From NCBI GenBank assembly GCA_947470005.1, contig CANISA010000012.1, positions 1 through 13,814 on the forward strand: DNA of 13,814 bases, given 5' to 3'. Made by a program: the position numbers and the translations under genes. The notes under the pieces are model-generated. The model had not been told where the DNA came from. It saw nothing but the letters and a program-made list of their open reading frames with translations, and ran no database searches. Below are positions 1 through 12,300 of this stretch, in pieces. This stretch comes from Legionellaceae bacterium (GTDB taxonomy: Bacteria > Pseudomonadota > Gammaproteobacteria > Legionellales > Legionellaceae). The first letter of the stretch is position 1. Each line of letters begins with the position of its first letter.

Positions 1-151
1 CATCGGCGACGAAGTAAGGGACATAGAGGCAGCTCAAGCAAATAAAATACATGCTATTGCAGTCTGTTGGGGATTTAATTCGATAGAGAGGCTGAGGCAA
101 GCCAAGCCGGAGCAACTGATCACAGGCATCGAACAATTAAAAAATTGGTAG
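1..151 (+). CDS. HAD-superfamily hydrolase, phosphoglycolate phosphatase-like (3' end only)
   Basis: The frame is open from base 2 and ends at TAG 149-151, giving the last 49 residues of a protein whose start lies outside the window. The visible part begins IGDEVRDIEAAQA, the motif IV segment of HAD phosphatases; its two acidic residues (Asp and the later Asp of the GDE..D pattern) hold the catalytic magnesium. It continues with IAVCWGFNS and ends ...PEQLITGIEQLKNW. This pattern (GDE.RDIEAA, then a hydrophobic strand and a WGF loop, then a short C-terminal helix) is typical of HAD subfamily IA, the group of phosphoglycolate phosphatases and related small phosphatases. The nucleophile motif DxDx(T/V) and the cap domain are upstream and cannot be seen, so the substrate cannot be assigned. 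The next gene on the same strand starts 167 bases downstream. Confidence 0.88.
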   Translation, partial: IGDEVRDIEAAQANKIHAIAVCWGFNSIERLRQAKPEQLITGIEQLKNW

Positions 152-194
152 CTACTCATGGCAACGCTCATGCTTGGCTCTAGTTTTAAACGCC

Positions 195-206
195 TAGCAA
201 TTGCTA
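195..206. repeat. 12-base perfect palindrome in the intergenic gap
   Basis: TAGCAATTGCTA reads identically on both strands. It lies in the 167-base gap between the phosphatase gene and the giant gene, about 72 bases upstream of the proposed -10 box. It could be a small operator or a chance palindrome; there is no T-run after it, so it does not look like a terminator. Confidence 0.3.
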
Positions 207-253
207 CATGAACGTCGCTATGTTCTAAACAACGGAAATTGAAACAGACCTCG

Positions 254-283
254 CTCACTCAATGCGCTTACTTGTCCTATACT
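254..283 (+). promoter_or_regulatory. Candidate sigma-70 promoter for the giant gene
   Basis: TATACT at 278-283 is a good -10 hexamer. A weak -35 (CTCACT, 254-259, three of six consensus bases) sits 18 bases upstream. Transcription would start near 290, giving a leader of about 29 bases before the ATG at 319. A second TATAAA at 300-305 is too close to the start codon and has no -35 at a usable distance. No clear tandem PmrA or CpxR box was seen in the gap. Confidence 0.35.
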
Positions 284-318
284 AAACAAAGACCCCCCAT
301 ATAAAATCGAGATTTAAG

Positions 319-3300
319 ATGCCTATCAACATTAGTTTAGCCGCACATATCCTGCTCGACTCCGAGCTGAATGGACGTTTTGGGGTGCAGGGTAATACCT
401 TCATGAACACAGTCAGCTATTTTAATGCGTATTTTGAACAGCGATCCCTATCCCCAGACGAGACGCTCAATCAAGAAAACTTGTCACAGTTGCAGCATCT
501 CAACGTCATCATGACCCAATTAGTGGAAAACGAAAGGCAGATCGAAGCGTTTAACCGCAGCACACGCAATCCAGCTTCGTTGAGTGACTTTATCGGCACG
601 CTGACTGCTCAGATCATCGCTACGACATCGGGTCAGCAACTGTTGTTACCCGGAGGGTGGCTAGGGCGTACAGTCGGGCATGCCATGATCTATGAGTTTA
701 CTCGAAACGAACAAGGCGAATTATTATTCTCCATTTACAATTCAGGCGCAGGTATCCGATTCCATGAAAAGCACACCACACGTGATAAAACGCATTTTTT
801 CCCCGTAAAAACCTACAAAATACCAGCCAAAATCGATTCAAACGAACTACACCTCCTCGTTGCCAGGCTAATCACGCCGCAAACACTAAATAACAATCCA
901 GCAAAACAGATAACTTACGATGCCAAGGTAATTTACCACAGCATTGAGGAAAGCATGCCCTTTCTTCACGGGGAGTCTGTTTTAGTTTCTGAGTCCATCA
1001 CAAAGCCCATCACCACGTCCGGACAAATATCAGGAACATGCGCACAACGATCCATTCACCAAATGCTGAAAGTTTGTTTTGATACGCTGCCTCATTACCA
1101 GCGCTTTATATTGGATTTTAAAATGCATGCATTACGCGAGTTTATCGCCGAACATCCGGCTCCTCGCAGCATAGAAATCAATCAGATGCTACAAATGGCC
1201 ATAGAGAACAATTTAAAAATTCTTCAAGAGCCAGCTTTATTTGATGAGGGCGACGGAACAAAAGAACAGCTTACGGCAGAATTAATCTCGCTAAAAGGAA
1301 CCTTGCAGGAGCGCAGCGCCACCAGACCTCGAGAAGACCGAGCTCCGTTACCTCGTACGATTCCAGATGAGTACACCATTGGGACAACACAAATCCGCAC
1401 AGCAGAAGGAAACGGACCGATAGCCCACAGCCTGTATCCAATCCATCCTGATTTTTCTCTCCAGGAAGGAAAAATCTCTTTAGTCGAGCAAGTTCAATCC
1501 TTGTTAGCGTATTGCCAGCAACAACACGTTGACGACCCGCTCTGGGTTATCCAACAAATCGAATCCATCATGATTCACCTGCCGCTCCCACAGAACGAGC
1601 AGAGCATGAGGGAATGCATCCCCTTGTATGCAGAAACTCAGGATATGGGGCAAGTGGAAGAACTGATGATCGCCATCAACGAATTACGCAACGTCTACCA
1701 AACGACGGTAAAGAATAGCCTAGGGGCGAATACCGTCCCAACCACGTTGGTTACTCACGCTAGTTTTCTAGCTATCTATGACTATTTGGACACGTTAAAT
1801 GCAGGGTCAAAGTCCCTTCCGTTATTTCATGACGAAATCCGATCCAGTGTTTCAACCTTTGTCGATGGACTAAAATTCAGTCCCCATATCGCGAGCCATC
1901 ATCCTGCATACGATCTGCGATTCAAGCAGTTGGTTGCTTTTTATCCATCACTGACAGTCCAACAAGAATCCCCGCTGGAGCATTACCAACGTCTCCTTGA
2001 AACAGAACCGGACCTTAAAGCACTGATTCAAGCAGCGTATGATGCATCACCCGACAAAGTGCCCGAAAAAAAAGAACGAACGCTAGTAGAAAACAAGTGG
2101 CTCGAGCTTTATTTCTTATTTAAACAAATCGATGAAGATGGAAATCTAGTTTCTGGCTCACCCCTTGACAAAGAAACATTCAAGCCGCTCACCGATAAAC
2201 TTAATCAAGCGATTCGCATGGAGCAATTTGTTGCAGCGAATGCAAATATTTTATTTCAAACCACGGCGATCCCGAGGGTCAAACTCAGCTTCGACCTTGA
2301 TCCTTTGATAAAATTTCATTCAGCAATCACCGATGGAAAGCAACAACATGCCTGGCAGAATCAAACGAGATTGGAAAGCTATCCATTTCAACTCCAATAC
2401 AAAAAATCGAAATCGGAGGATTCAACAGCTTACTCACCCATCGATGTTCTCCTTGCGGATGCCCCTGATTATAATGGCTCGCGGAAGAAAAAAACATCTA
2501 ACAAAATTCAGATTGAGCAAGCACATCCTATATCCCGTGATCTTTATCATTTACGCACGATACAAAACAGTCAAATACAGCTCACGCTCGACTATTTTAT
2601 CTCCTCCATTGAGCTATTAGCCAATCCAGAGATCCAGCGCTATGTTCAAGCCAATTTGATGGAACCCGGCGTCTTGTGCTCAACCCTAAATAAAGACAGT
2701 CAGGCTTTTTTAAAGTCATTTGATGCCTTCATTGCCCAAGGACTAACGCATTATGTTGATCAAAAAGGGCAGATGACAGAGACCTCACTCTATTTTCTTC
2801 AATTAAGCACAGCGGTTAATTATTATATGGCTGAATATGACACACGAAAAGACCCTCTCTATGGAATCAGGCTGGCTCATGACCAGGAGCTCATCAATCA
2901 AACGATCGCATCAACCGCAAATACCTCGCTTCTCTTGCAGTTACATCGTTCACGTTTTGTCAATCTGGTCAAGCAAAATCAACGAACCGATGGGGGTATT
3001 CCATTAGCTCAACTCACCGAGGCGTTGACTTCTCTTTTTTATTTACAAAGCAACAATACATCCCAAGAATCGCTCGAAATAATCGCTAACTATGACTTTA
3101 ATCAATCCGAACGACAATTTGCCGATCTCTTGCGCGTCTATCATAACCAGAACCCCGTGGCACTCACAAACGCCATTAAAACCATTGCTTGTACGAGCTT
3201 AGGTATAACCAACCCCGACGAGCATGTGATGGAAGGCACTTATCCCATCTTTACGTTAACAGACTCATTAAGTGGAATTTTTTATACTATTCAAGCGCAA

Positions 3301-6300
3301 GAAGGTCAACTGTTCAATGCAAATAATCTAAGATACTCTGAAATGCCGCTGGAGTTACGCAATCACCCCACGTTGGAACATTTACAGCTCGATCAGGAGA
3401 AAATGTGCTTCATTTCCATGGACAAACGGACCATAGAATGGACCAATGGTAGGGTCCGTTTGACGCGTAATCAACACAACTCAGATGCACTACAATCCAT
3501 ACAAAAAATATGGAAAATAAAAGACCAGGATGCCTGGTATCAATACGAGGCTCCGGTATCATGGCGCTCCAAGCCACTCCCCCCTTACTTAACCGATGCA
3601 TCCGCTGATTCATGGGCAAATGGCACAGATGCATTTATTGCACAAAACAATCAACCCTGCTTCTACCTCTCACAAACAACAGACGCCCCTGTTGAGCGTT
3701 ACCATGCACCCCTACGAAGGCTGGCACAATTGGACGAAGTGGATCCGGGAGCCCTGCACTTACTCACGTCCAAAGCCAGCCTTCCTCCCTCATTTTATTC
3801 CTTTGAAAACCCTGAGTTTATCCAAGTGACACGTGATAACGCCAATCCAACGAATGGCCGTGTTTTTCTCCCTCGCTATGGGCTGTCCTTTCACCTGCAC
3901 GAAGACCAGCTGTCTTTAGATCATACCGATTTTAAATTAGAAGCAGTTGCCAAGCCATGGTTTAAACCAGAGGTTGCACAAATAACCTTGCGTGATAAGG
4001 AGGACAACGAGCAATGCATTATTCCCATACAACGGTTCTATCTGAATGAGGACACACGTCAAGTCGACGGACATGAATATCAATTCACACACGATACCAC
4101 GGCAATCATCGCCAAAGAAAAAGTAAACGCCATGAAAAAAAGTAAGCAATGGAGGTATCTGCACTCAGAAAGCAGCATCACCTACACACTCGTTAACGGT
4201 GTGCCGCAGACTAACAATGCTGCAGAAGCATTGTATTTAGCTTATATTTATCTGGCCACACATGAGACAGACAAAGCATGGGACATATTAACTGACATCA
4301 GCAAACGCTTTCCACTCACAGGAAATGAACACGAGCTGACTTACCTGTCTTGGATTGTTAACGCACTCCCTTGCATGCTTTCAGCGACCAGTGAACAGGC
4401 GAACCTCCAGTCCACGCGTGTGAGTGCTTGTCAATTAAAAGCGCTCGCGCTCTTAACCGACTTTCTTGCTGAGGGAAAAAAACCTGATATTCCCCGTGCC
4501 AGCAGCATTGACCCAACGCATCTTAATGGTGTTTATCAACAAGCAAACTTAAAGGAAGTACAATCATTCTATGACAACCTCAGCAGTACCATTGAATTAA
4601 GTTACAGCAAACTCATCGACAAATTACGCGACCACACCCATGAAACGTTTATGCTGAGTGAAACCGAAAGCAAAAGCTTGTTAACCTATTACTATAAACA
4701 TTTATCTGGGAACACACCTCCAACACCCCATGGAACCCTAGGATACGAATGGCGGCGCTTAACATTAAAAACACTTCTAACGGAACAAGATAAACTTGAT
4801 TCGATGCGTTCGGCCGGGCAAGCGCTACCACCAGGCCTAGAAAAACGCTTTTCAGAGGTCGGGGAGAAGCTCGCTGAAGAAGTCCAGATCATGGGGCAAA
4901 AAACCATTCTCGAAAGAAGCACGGTCGACTTAAACCTTGAACGACAAAAACCGACGCTTTACACCTCTGTATCAGAGCAGGCAAAGAGCGCGCTCTTGAG
5001 TTTATCCAGTTACATAAGCCTAGAAGATGAAGATCTCCCCCAAAAATATACCGACGCCATGGCAAAATTATCGTCCAGTATTTCCGAGGAAGATTTCTAT
5101 ACGAACGTTAAGATCTATCTTAAGATTGCCTTTAATAAACAATCATGCGGTCTTGTTGCGCTCTCCATCGACCCTGAGACAAGCGATACTCAAACCCTTT
5201 TAGCCGCCATCAAAAAAATAAAATTTTCAGATCGGCCGAATGAAAACACACAAATGCAATCACGCATGGAGCACCTCGACATCATTATCGCATTTGAAAA
5301 AAAACTCTACTATTTAGATAACCTCAAGCAAACGATCCATAAAATAGAGCCGCTCACAGGCAAGCACTCTTTTGATGCCTTGCTTTATGACTGCGAATCC
5401 ACACACTCATTCAAGTTTTTTGCAGACAGGGCCCGATTACAAGACATTGTGGATCGAACGGGCCGCACACCGATAAACCACCCACTCACAGCCCATCGAA
5501 AAACCCTTCGCGATTTTTGTGTTAAATACCTTGCCGGTCATCGACATACCCCTTTCCATAAACAAGATACGCTTATTCCGTACCTAACCCAGATACTCTA
5601 TTTGACTCTGGAAAGTGGTCCTGAATTTCAACAAAGATATAGCCAATCATCCAGCTTAAATTTTGATAATTTGCATCACTTGCTTAGAGCTAACGAAGCA
5701 GCGCCCATCGACGTCCTGGGGCCCAAAGATGTTTTTTCAACACTTCTCGCGACCACAACAGACATTCTGCAGGAATTAAGAGACCGTACGCCAAAGCACC
5801 CCCCCATCAGCACAAAACCTAGTCATTCGGATGATACACAGTGCCTCGCAGAGCGGCTGCCTCATCTCCCCGAGGAACTCAAAGAAAGGCTGCTCGGCGA
5901 CTATGCCAAAGCCGAGCTCAAGTATCAACAAGCGCTCGAGGAGGGGCGAGCAAATCCAGAGAAACTCGAGCTTACGGTGGGCGAATCACTCCATGCATGC
6001 ATCCTAACGCAGCGCGAAATTTCGAAAAATGCACTGCAATCAGTCGATATTCGGCAGGCTTTATTGAAGGAGGCAACAAGATACCGAGACGAGCTCAGCC
6101 AGCGTCTCGAGCCAGACTGGCGTGATATTTCAGCGTATGCAAACAGGTTCATCGATGAAACGCTCAAAACGCAGGTTGCTGCCGGCCAAAAACACCGCAT
6201 AACCCCGCAAGATTTACGCAAAGCCTATTTTCATGCGGATACCGCACATTACATTGAATTAACCGGATTATCGGCCGATGACGTGGCCACATTGCACGAA

Positions 6301-9300
6301 AAAATACATGCCACCATGCTCTTAGAGGTTAACCATCAGCATGCAAGTCGGCTTCAAAAAGCACTCGAAAAAATCCCGCCAACTGGAACGCCCGATCCCA
6401 TTCAATTGGCTCAAATTTCTACCCTTTTAATGACCAAAAACTTACCTGAGGCAGCCAGCGACCCGGCTATCATGCTCTTCCAATATGAAGAAGACATTTT
6501 GCTTCGACCACGGCAATTACAAGCCATAAAAAATTTACTGTCCACACCCATCGATCCGAATGTATTTAATGCATCCATCGAAAAAGTCATCATGGGTGGC
6601 GGTAAATCCAAAGTTATTTTACCTTTACTTGCACAAAAAAAGGCAAACGGAACGAATCTAGTGATCATGGAAGTTCCACGGGCATTGCTTGCAACCAATC
6701 ATATTGACCTCTTCCAAACGTCACAACGGCTGTTCGGTCAAAAAGCGTTTTGTTTTGAATTTAATCGAGATGATGATTGTTCTCCTCAGCGTTTAGAAGA
6801 AATTCATCAACAATTTTGTGACATCAGTACACATAAAAACTACCTGGTAACAACCGGCGAGAGCATGCAATCGTTGGAACTTAAAGCCGTCGAACTGTTG
6901 CGTGCTGGACCTAAAGATGAAAGTCAGCGTCCTGAATGGGAGGAACAAGTTTACTGGGCAAATAAAATCAGCGAGCTACTCAAACAACGCGGCGATGCGG
7001 TCATTGATGAAGTGCATCAGGGATTATTACACAAGAAAAAACTCAATTACACCCTGGGGGAACCCCTATCAATTGATCGCTCACTCATTGATCGTGCCGT
7101 TAATTTATATATTTTTATCAACACCATTCAACCAGAAACCGGTATCACCCTATCCGAACGCGTAAAAAACGAATGGGGTGAACTTAATATGCCGCAGTTT
7201 TTGGGTGAACTATTAACCAACACCCAAAGTCCACTCAAGCAATCACTGTCGGTGTTGTATAACCTATATGGTGAAACATTTGTTGTTGATGAGCTACGTG
7301 CGTATTTCAACAATGAAAAGGAACCGAGCTTTCTTTCTGGGCTTGACCATGACTTAAAAAATACACTGGCTTTTTATAAAGAGCAACTCCAGCTCTTACC
7401 ACAAACACTCAATCGCCAATACAAAGTACAATACGGCCCCTCCAAACTAGGCAATAAAAGTACGGCAAACCGTGCGCTCGCCATTCCGTATTCGGCCAAT
7501 GATAAACCGAATGAGCGCAGCCGTTTTGGTAATGCATTGGAAACATTAAATTACTCCATTCAATCGCTGTTCATCGAGGGTTTAAATCGCGAACTCGTAG
7601 AAAGCATGTTTGTTCAATGGCAACAAGAAGCTCGATTTGAGTTTATAGAAGGTATCTATGACCACTTAGAAGATACACCTACTGCAAAAAAAGTAGTCGA
7701 ATACCTTAGCGGAACAGGGTTTAAATCCCTCGGCGGTCTGGATACCAAAAACAGGCTTCAGATGGAAGAACTGTTGTTATGTATTCGCCAAAAGCCGGTT
7801 TTTTTAGCGCGAGCGCTAAGCCATGACATTCTTCCGCAGATAACAACAGAGCCCGCTATCCTCCACAGTGATGCCTATAATCATGTGTCGCTTTACCGCA
7901 GCACGCAAGGCTTATCTGGAACACCGTCCAACCACACAACCTTTCATCAAGGCTTAGCTTTTAATGCCTTCACGTCATTAGGTAGCGATGGGTATATCCA
8001 GGCGCTGATTAAACACAAACAAACGCCGATTCATGTCATTGAATTCACTCAATTAAAGCCATATTTAGAGGCGCTTTTGCAGAAGGCCAGTGTGGGCGAA
8101 AACCTGCACGCGCTCATCGACATTAGCGCAACGTTTGCCGGCATTAGCAACCTAGAGGTGACCCAAGCCTTAGCTGAAGTTTATGCAAGCAACCCCGCCC
8201 TGAAATACATCCTTTATTTCAATGAAGCGGACGTTTTGTGTGCCTATTCAATCCAACAAAGAACGACAGTGGTGCTTGCATCCAGTTCTCCTGGTGAAAT
8301 TAATAAGCAATTACAATGCACGCCGAATGAGCGCTTCACATACTATGACCAAGCACATACCGTGGGCACCGATTTAAAACAAGCGCCATCCGCCTCGGCG
8401 TTATGCTTGGTAGATGAGAAAACGCAAACACAAAATTTCCTTCAAGGCGCCATGCGTATGCGTGAATTGAGCGAAAATCAATCCATACAAATGGTCGTCC
8501 CACCCTCCATGGCGGGGCAAGCCTTGGAGGATATGCTTGAGACCATGCGAAGCAATGAGAAAAGCCAAATTCTCAATGATAATTTTTATGCCACCGTGGC
8601 CAAACTGCATAATGTTATGCGCGACCATGCATTACAACGCATCGCATCACTCGACGATCGAGACATAAGGACCAAGCAGCTCTACATGAGTGTCTTCGAC
8701 GCGTATTTTGTCGACGTACAGCAAGGTGATTTATTTGCTGAATATGGCAGCATCTACGCCATGCAAAAGCCAGGCGAACTGCTGGAACAGCTGATCCTCA
8801 CATTAACCCAAGAATGGGATGCGCATACAAAAACACTCAGTTTACCCTGCACGGAAGAAGACCGCGCCTCACTCCAACAAAAATTGCAGAAGGTCGTGGA
8901 GATATCCCTCCCACATTGCCCTGAGCTCGTGAAAAGTCCGCTCCATAACAACCAAGGTAAAGAGGTTGAGGTAGAGGCAGAAAAAGAACAGGAAATGAAA
9001 AAAGAAATCGAGCAATTAGCTCAACAAGAAACAAAAACGGCGTATGTAACAGAAGAAACCTATGTGCCATGGAATGACCACTTATTAAGCCAATTTATCA
9101 AACAAGGCCGTCTACTCCAGACATTTGGAACACCGCAAATCGCCGAACTTAATTCAGCATGCAACACAGGGGATGAAGCTAAGCCCCTGTTTTCTCCAGC
9201 GCTAATGATGACAACTAATTATTCGACTGTATACAAACACCAGCAAAAAGATGGAGTAATAAACAGCAAGTTAAAACCGATCCACATTATTTTATATCGA

Positions 9301-12300
9301 CTCGGTGAGGAGGGCCTCTCCTCGGTGCTTGTAAGCAACCAAGAAGCGGCTGAACTCATACCATTACTCGATAAGCCTGGCCATCAAGGGCCTCCGCATG
9401 TATGGCTCAGTACCACGCAACACACCTCCCTTGCCGGACACCCGCCAGAAGACCTTCTTTTCCGCGAGGACTATCATGCACACCTAGAGCAAATTCGCTA
9501 TTTTAGCGGTAATTTCGTGGAGTTATTGAAACAACCCACGCCTTATTTATGGCTGACTCAAGGCACAGAAGAAAAGCTGGATTATTTCAAAAAAAATATT
9601 ATGCCCTATCGAAGAACTGAAGACATGCAGTTCGGTCGGTTAAAGCATTTACTTTTAACGCCTGAACCTGGTTTTGATTACATGGATGAGCATGCATTCA
9701 GTGATCTCACAACCGTTCATTGGGCAAAAAAATACCCGAAAGCGCTTCCTGCTGAGCTAGCGACATATAGCCATCTGGCCAAAGCCATTCGTCACGCGAA
9801 TCAAACCTTCCATACATTAGCCGGTCTATCGAAACCCATCCCTCCTACATTCCTCTCAGAACGCGCCAGAACACACTACCAGGCTCACCAAGCGAAACTG
9901 GATCAGTTAACCGTGTTGTTGGGGAAAATACAATCCATGTCGCCGGATCAACAACTGATAGACGTCATCGATTCAACCGAATTATTAAGGCTCGAGGCCT
10001 TTTTAGGTATCAACGTAAACGTACTCAAAACCATGCACCAAATTGATTCCGCTACGCCGAAAGAGGCCATCTCATATCAAGCTTTAAACCTAGAATTACT
10101 GACGTCACTTGCTCAATCACCCTATATCGGTGACAAAACAAAACCTGAATCTCTGTTGCAAACGATGAGCGACGCACAGGAAGCGGCGCCTAATCTCGAT
10201 GATCTCCCTGTTTTAACGACCACAGCCATTCCTTCTACGTTAGAGCTAGAGATAGCCCCAGCGATTCGACAACAACATGAGTGGGCACGGCGTGCACGCG
10301 ATGCGACAACCTACGTTGAATTCAGGGGCGTGATTAATGAAGCCGATGCCACGGGAGCTCTCTATGAAAAGCCCCTGGTCCAAAACCTCATTGATAACCC
10401 CAAGTTTCCACAGTCTTTATTCAGGCAATTACTCAAGAATCCGAAGGCCCCTGTTGCCTTTCTCAACGAGGTGTTGTCATCAGCGCACGACGATGACCGA
10501 TTGGCTATCTTACAGCATCCAGGCCTTCCCTATGATATCTATCGAACGATCATCAATCATCCTGATCTATCCGAAGCAGTTTATTCGGCCGCAGTACAGC
10601 ATAATCATTTTAAATCAATTAAGGCCGAGCTATTTGCGGACATTAGTACCATTAGCCCTGAGCACATCAAAAGCCTCATGCAGCACGCAAAGCCGCCATT
10701 AAACTCAACCGAGATTGATACCCTGCTTTCAAAGAACCATTGGCCACAAGACGTATTAACCACGCTATTATCCACGCAAAACGATCTCACCCGCGATCAA
10801 GCTGTACGCATTGCAGTCCTTGCAACAACGCCAGAAACCATCGACCGGCTTCTTCTGCACCCTAAAGAAAACGCGCTAATATTCACAGATAGCGATTTCG
10901 CAGACTGTCTCTTTAATCCGGCCAGGGCCTTGCCTTCAACAGAAACAAGTCTTCAATTATTAGGGAGTCAGGATCTAACGCCCGAGTTTATGTCACGTTA
11001 TCTGACTAGTCCACGTTTAATCGAGCCATTAACGCAGGATTCGGTCAAAGCGAATTTCATTCGCGCGATCAAAAAACATGAAGACTGGTTTGTTTACACA
11101 ACTGCCGAAAATGATACTCTAATGGTTGATCTATTTGGTCCATTTATCATTAAATACTACCGTCAATTATCGGATCAGCTTGGATCTGATCATCCACTTT
11201 TTACTGATTTGTTGAGAAGAAATTCAACGAATCGTTTAGCAGACAACGCACTTGCCGTGATTGCAGAAAACAATCCCGAGGAATGCATCAAACAACTCTT
11301 ACGCACAGACCCCATAACAAACTCACTCGGTGAAAAAACATTCATTATGATCTTAACTAAGCTATCAGGCCTATCTTATTTAAGTACAAAAATTACTCCT
11401 GCTTCAATGATTCAGTTTTTTATCCAACAGATGGACTCAGCATCCAAAAGAACAGCCTTTTTTTCATTCGCCCCCCAAATACTCGTCATGATGAGAGCGC
11501 TCAACCCAGATGGGTTAAAACAGATTTTGAATAAGGTCCTTACCACGACTGAGCTACAACATATCCTCTCTGCTGTTATCAAAAATGCGCGCTTTTATGA
11601 ACCCGTCAGCGACGACATGATTGAACCGATTATTCAGCATTCAACATTCAATGCAGAGACGGCTGGATTAATAATAATGAACCCAGTTAAAATATCTTCA
11701 AGCACAGCGCTTACCCTCATTAAGCATCCTGTATGTACGCTGGATTTATTGCTGAAACTTAGGAGTCGGGTGTCCATAGAAGATCGTCCATTGATCATTG
11801 AACCGTTAAAAACCCTGTTATCTGAAAGGCCTCCTGTCGATAAAAAAGAAATTATAATGCAATACTTAGATCAACCAAACCGAGAGAACGTTGAATTTAT
11901 TTGTGACCATTTATCGCCAGATGAGGAGATACTCCAAAAAATTATCAAGGTCAATTATTCAGAGAAAACTTGTTTAACTCTCTATCAATATATGGGTAAA
12001 CACAATCTCGATATGCCATCTATTCGGGACCATATAATAAAATATACCAAAGACGACAGCATACGTTCAAAACTAGTCCATTCAAGACAACCTATCAATC
12101 ATGAGGCGCAGTCCGTTGAGGTTATCCCAAAACCTACCATGAAAGATCAATTAGCTGAGGTGAAGGCTGCTGCAGGCGAGTTAGAACAAACCGACCTATC
12201 TGAAAACGCTGCGTTGCAAGCTAACCCGAAATTACCTACCATGAAAGATCAACTCGCTGAGGTGAAGGCTGCTGCAGGCGAGTCAGAACAAACCGAAACT

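Noticed and set aside
34..258. Reverse-strand 74-codon frame over the phosphatase end and intergenic gap
   Set aside because: It overlaps the clear HAD reading frame on the other strand, has no recognisable domain and its product looks like a shadow translation.
300..305. TATAAA as a second -10 box
   Set aside because: It lies 13 bases before the start codon with no -35 at 16-18 bases, so it would leave almost no leader.
5841..6221. Overlapping 94- and 98-codon frames on both strands inside the giant gene
   Set aside because: Arg/Ala/Ser-rich shadow translations of a well-supported coding frame, with no family resemblance.
7807..7818. AGCGCGAGCGCT inverted repeat
   Set aside because: It is inside the coding frame with no T-run after it and is explained by codon choice.
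10337..10702. 121-codon + strand frame inside the giant gene
   Set aside because: Longest internal alternative frame, but it is low-complexity, unlike any family I know, and lies wholly within the giant frame.
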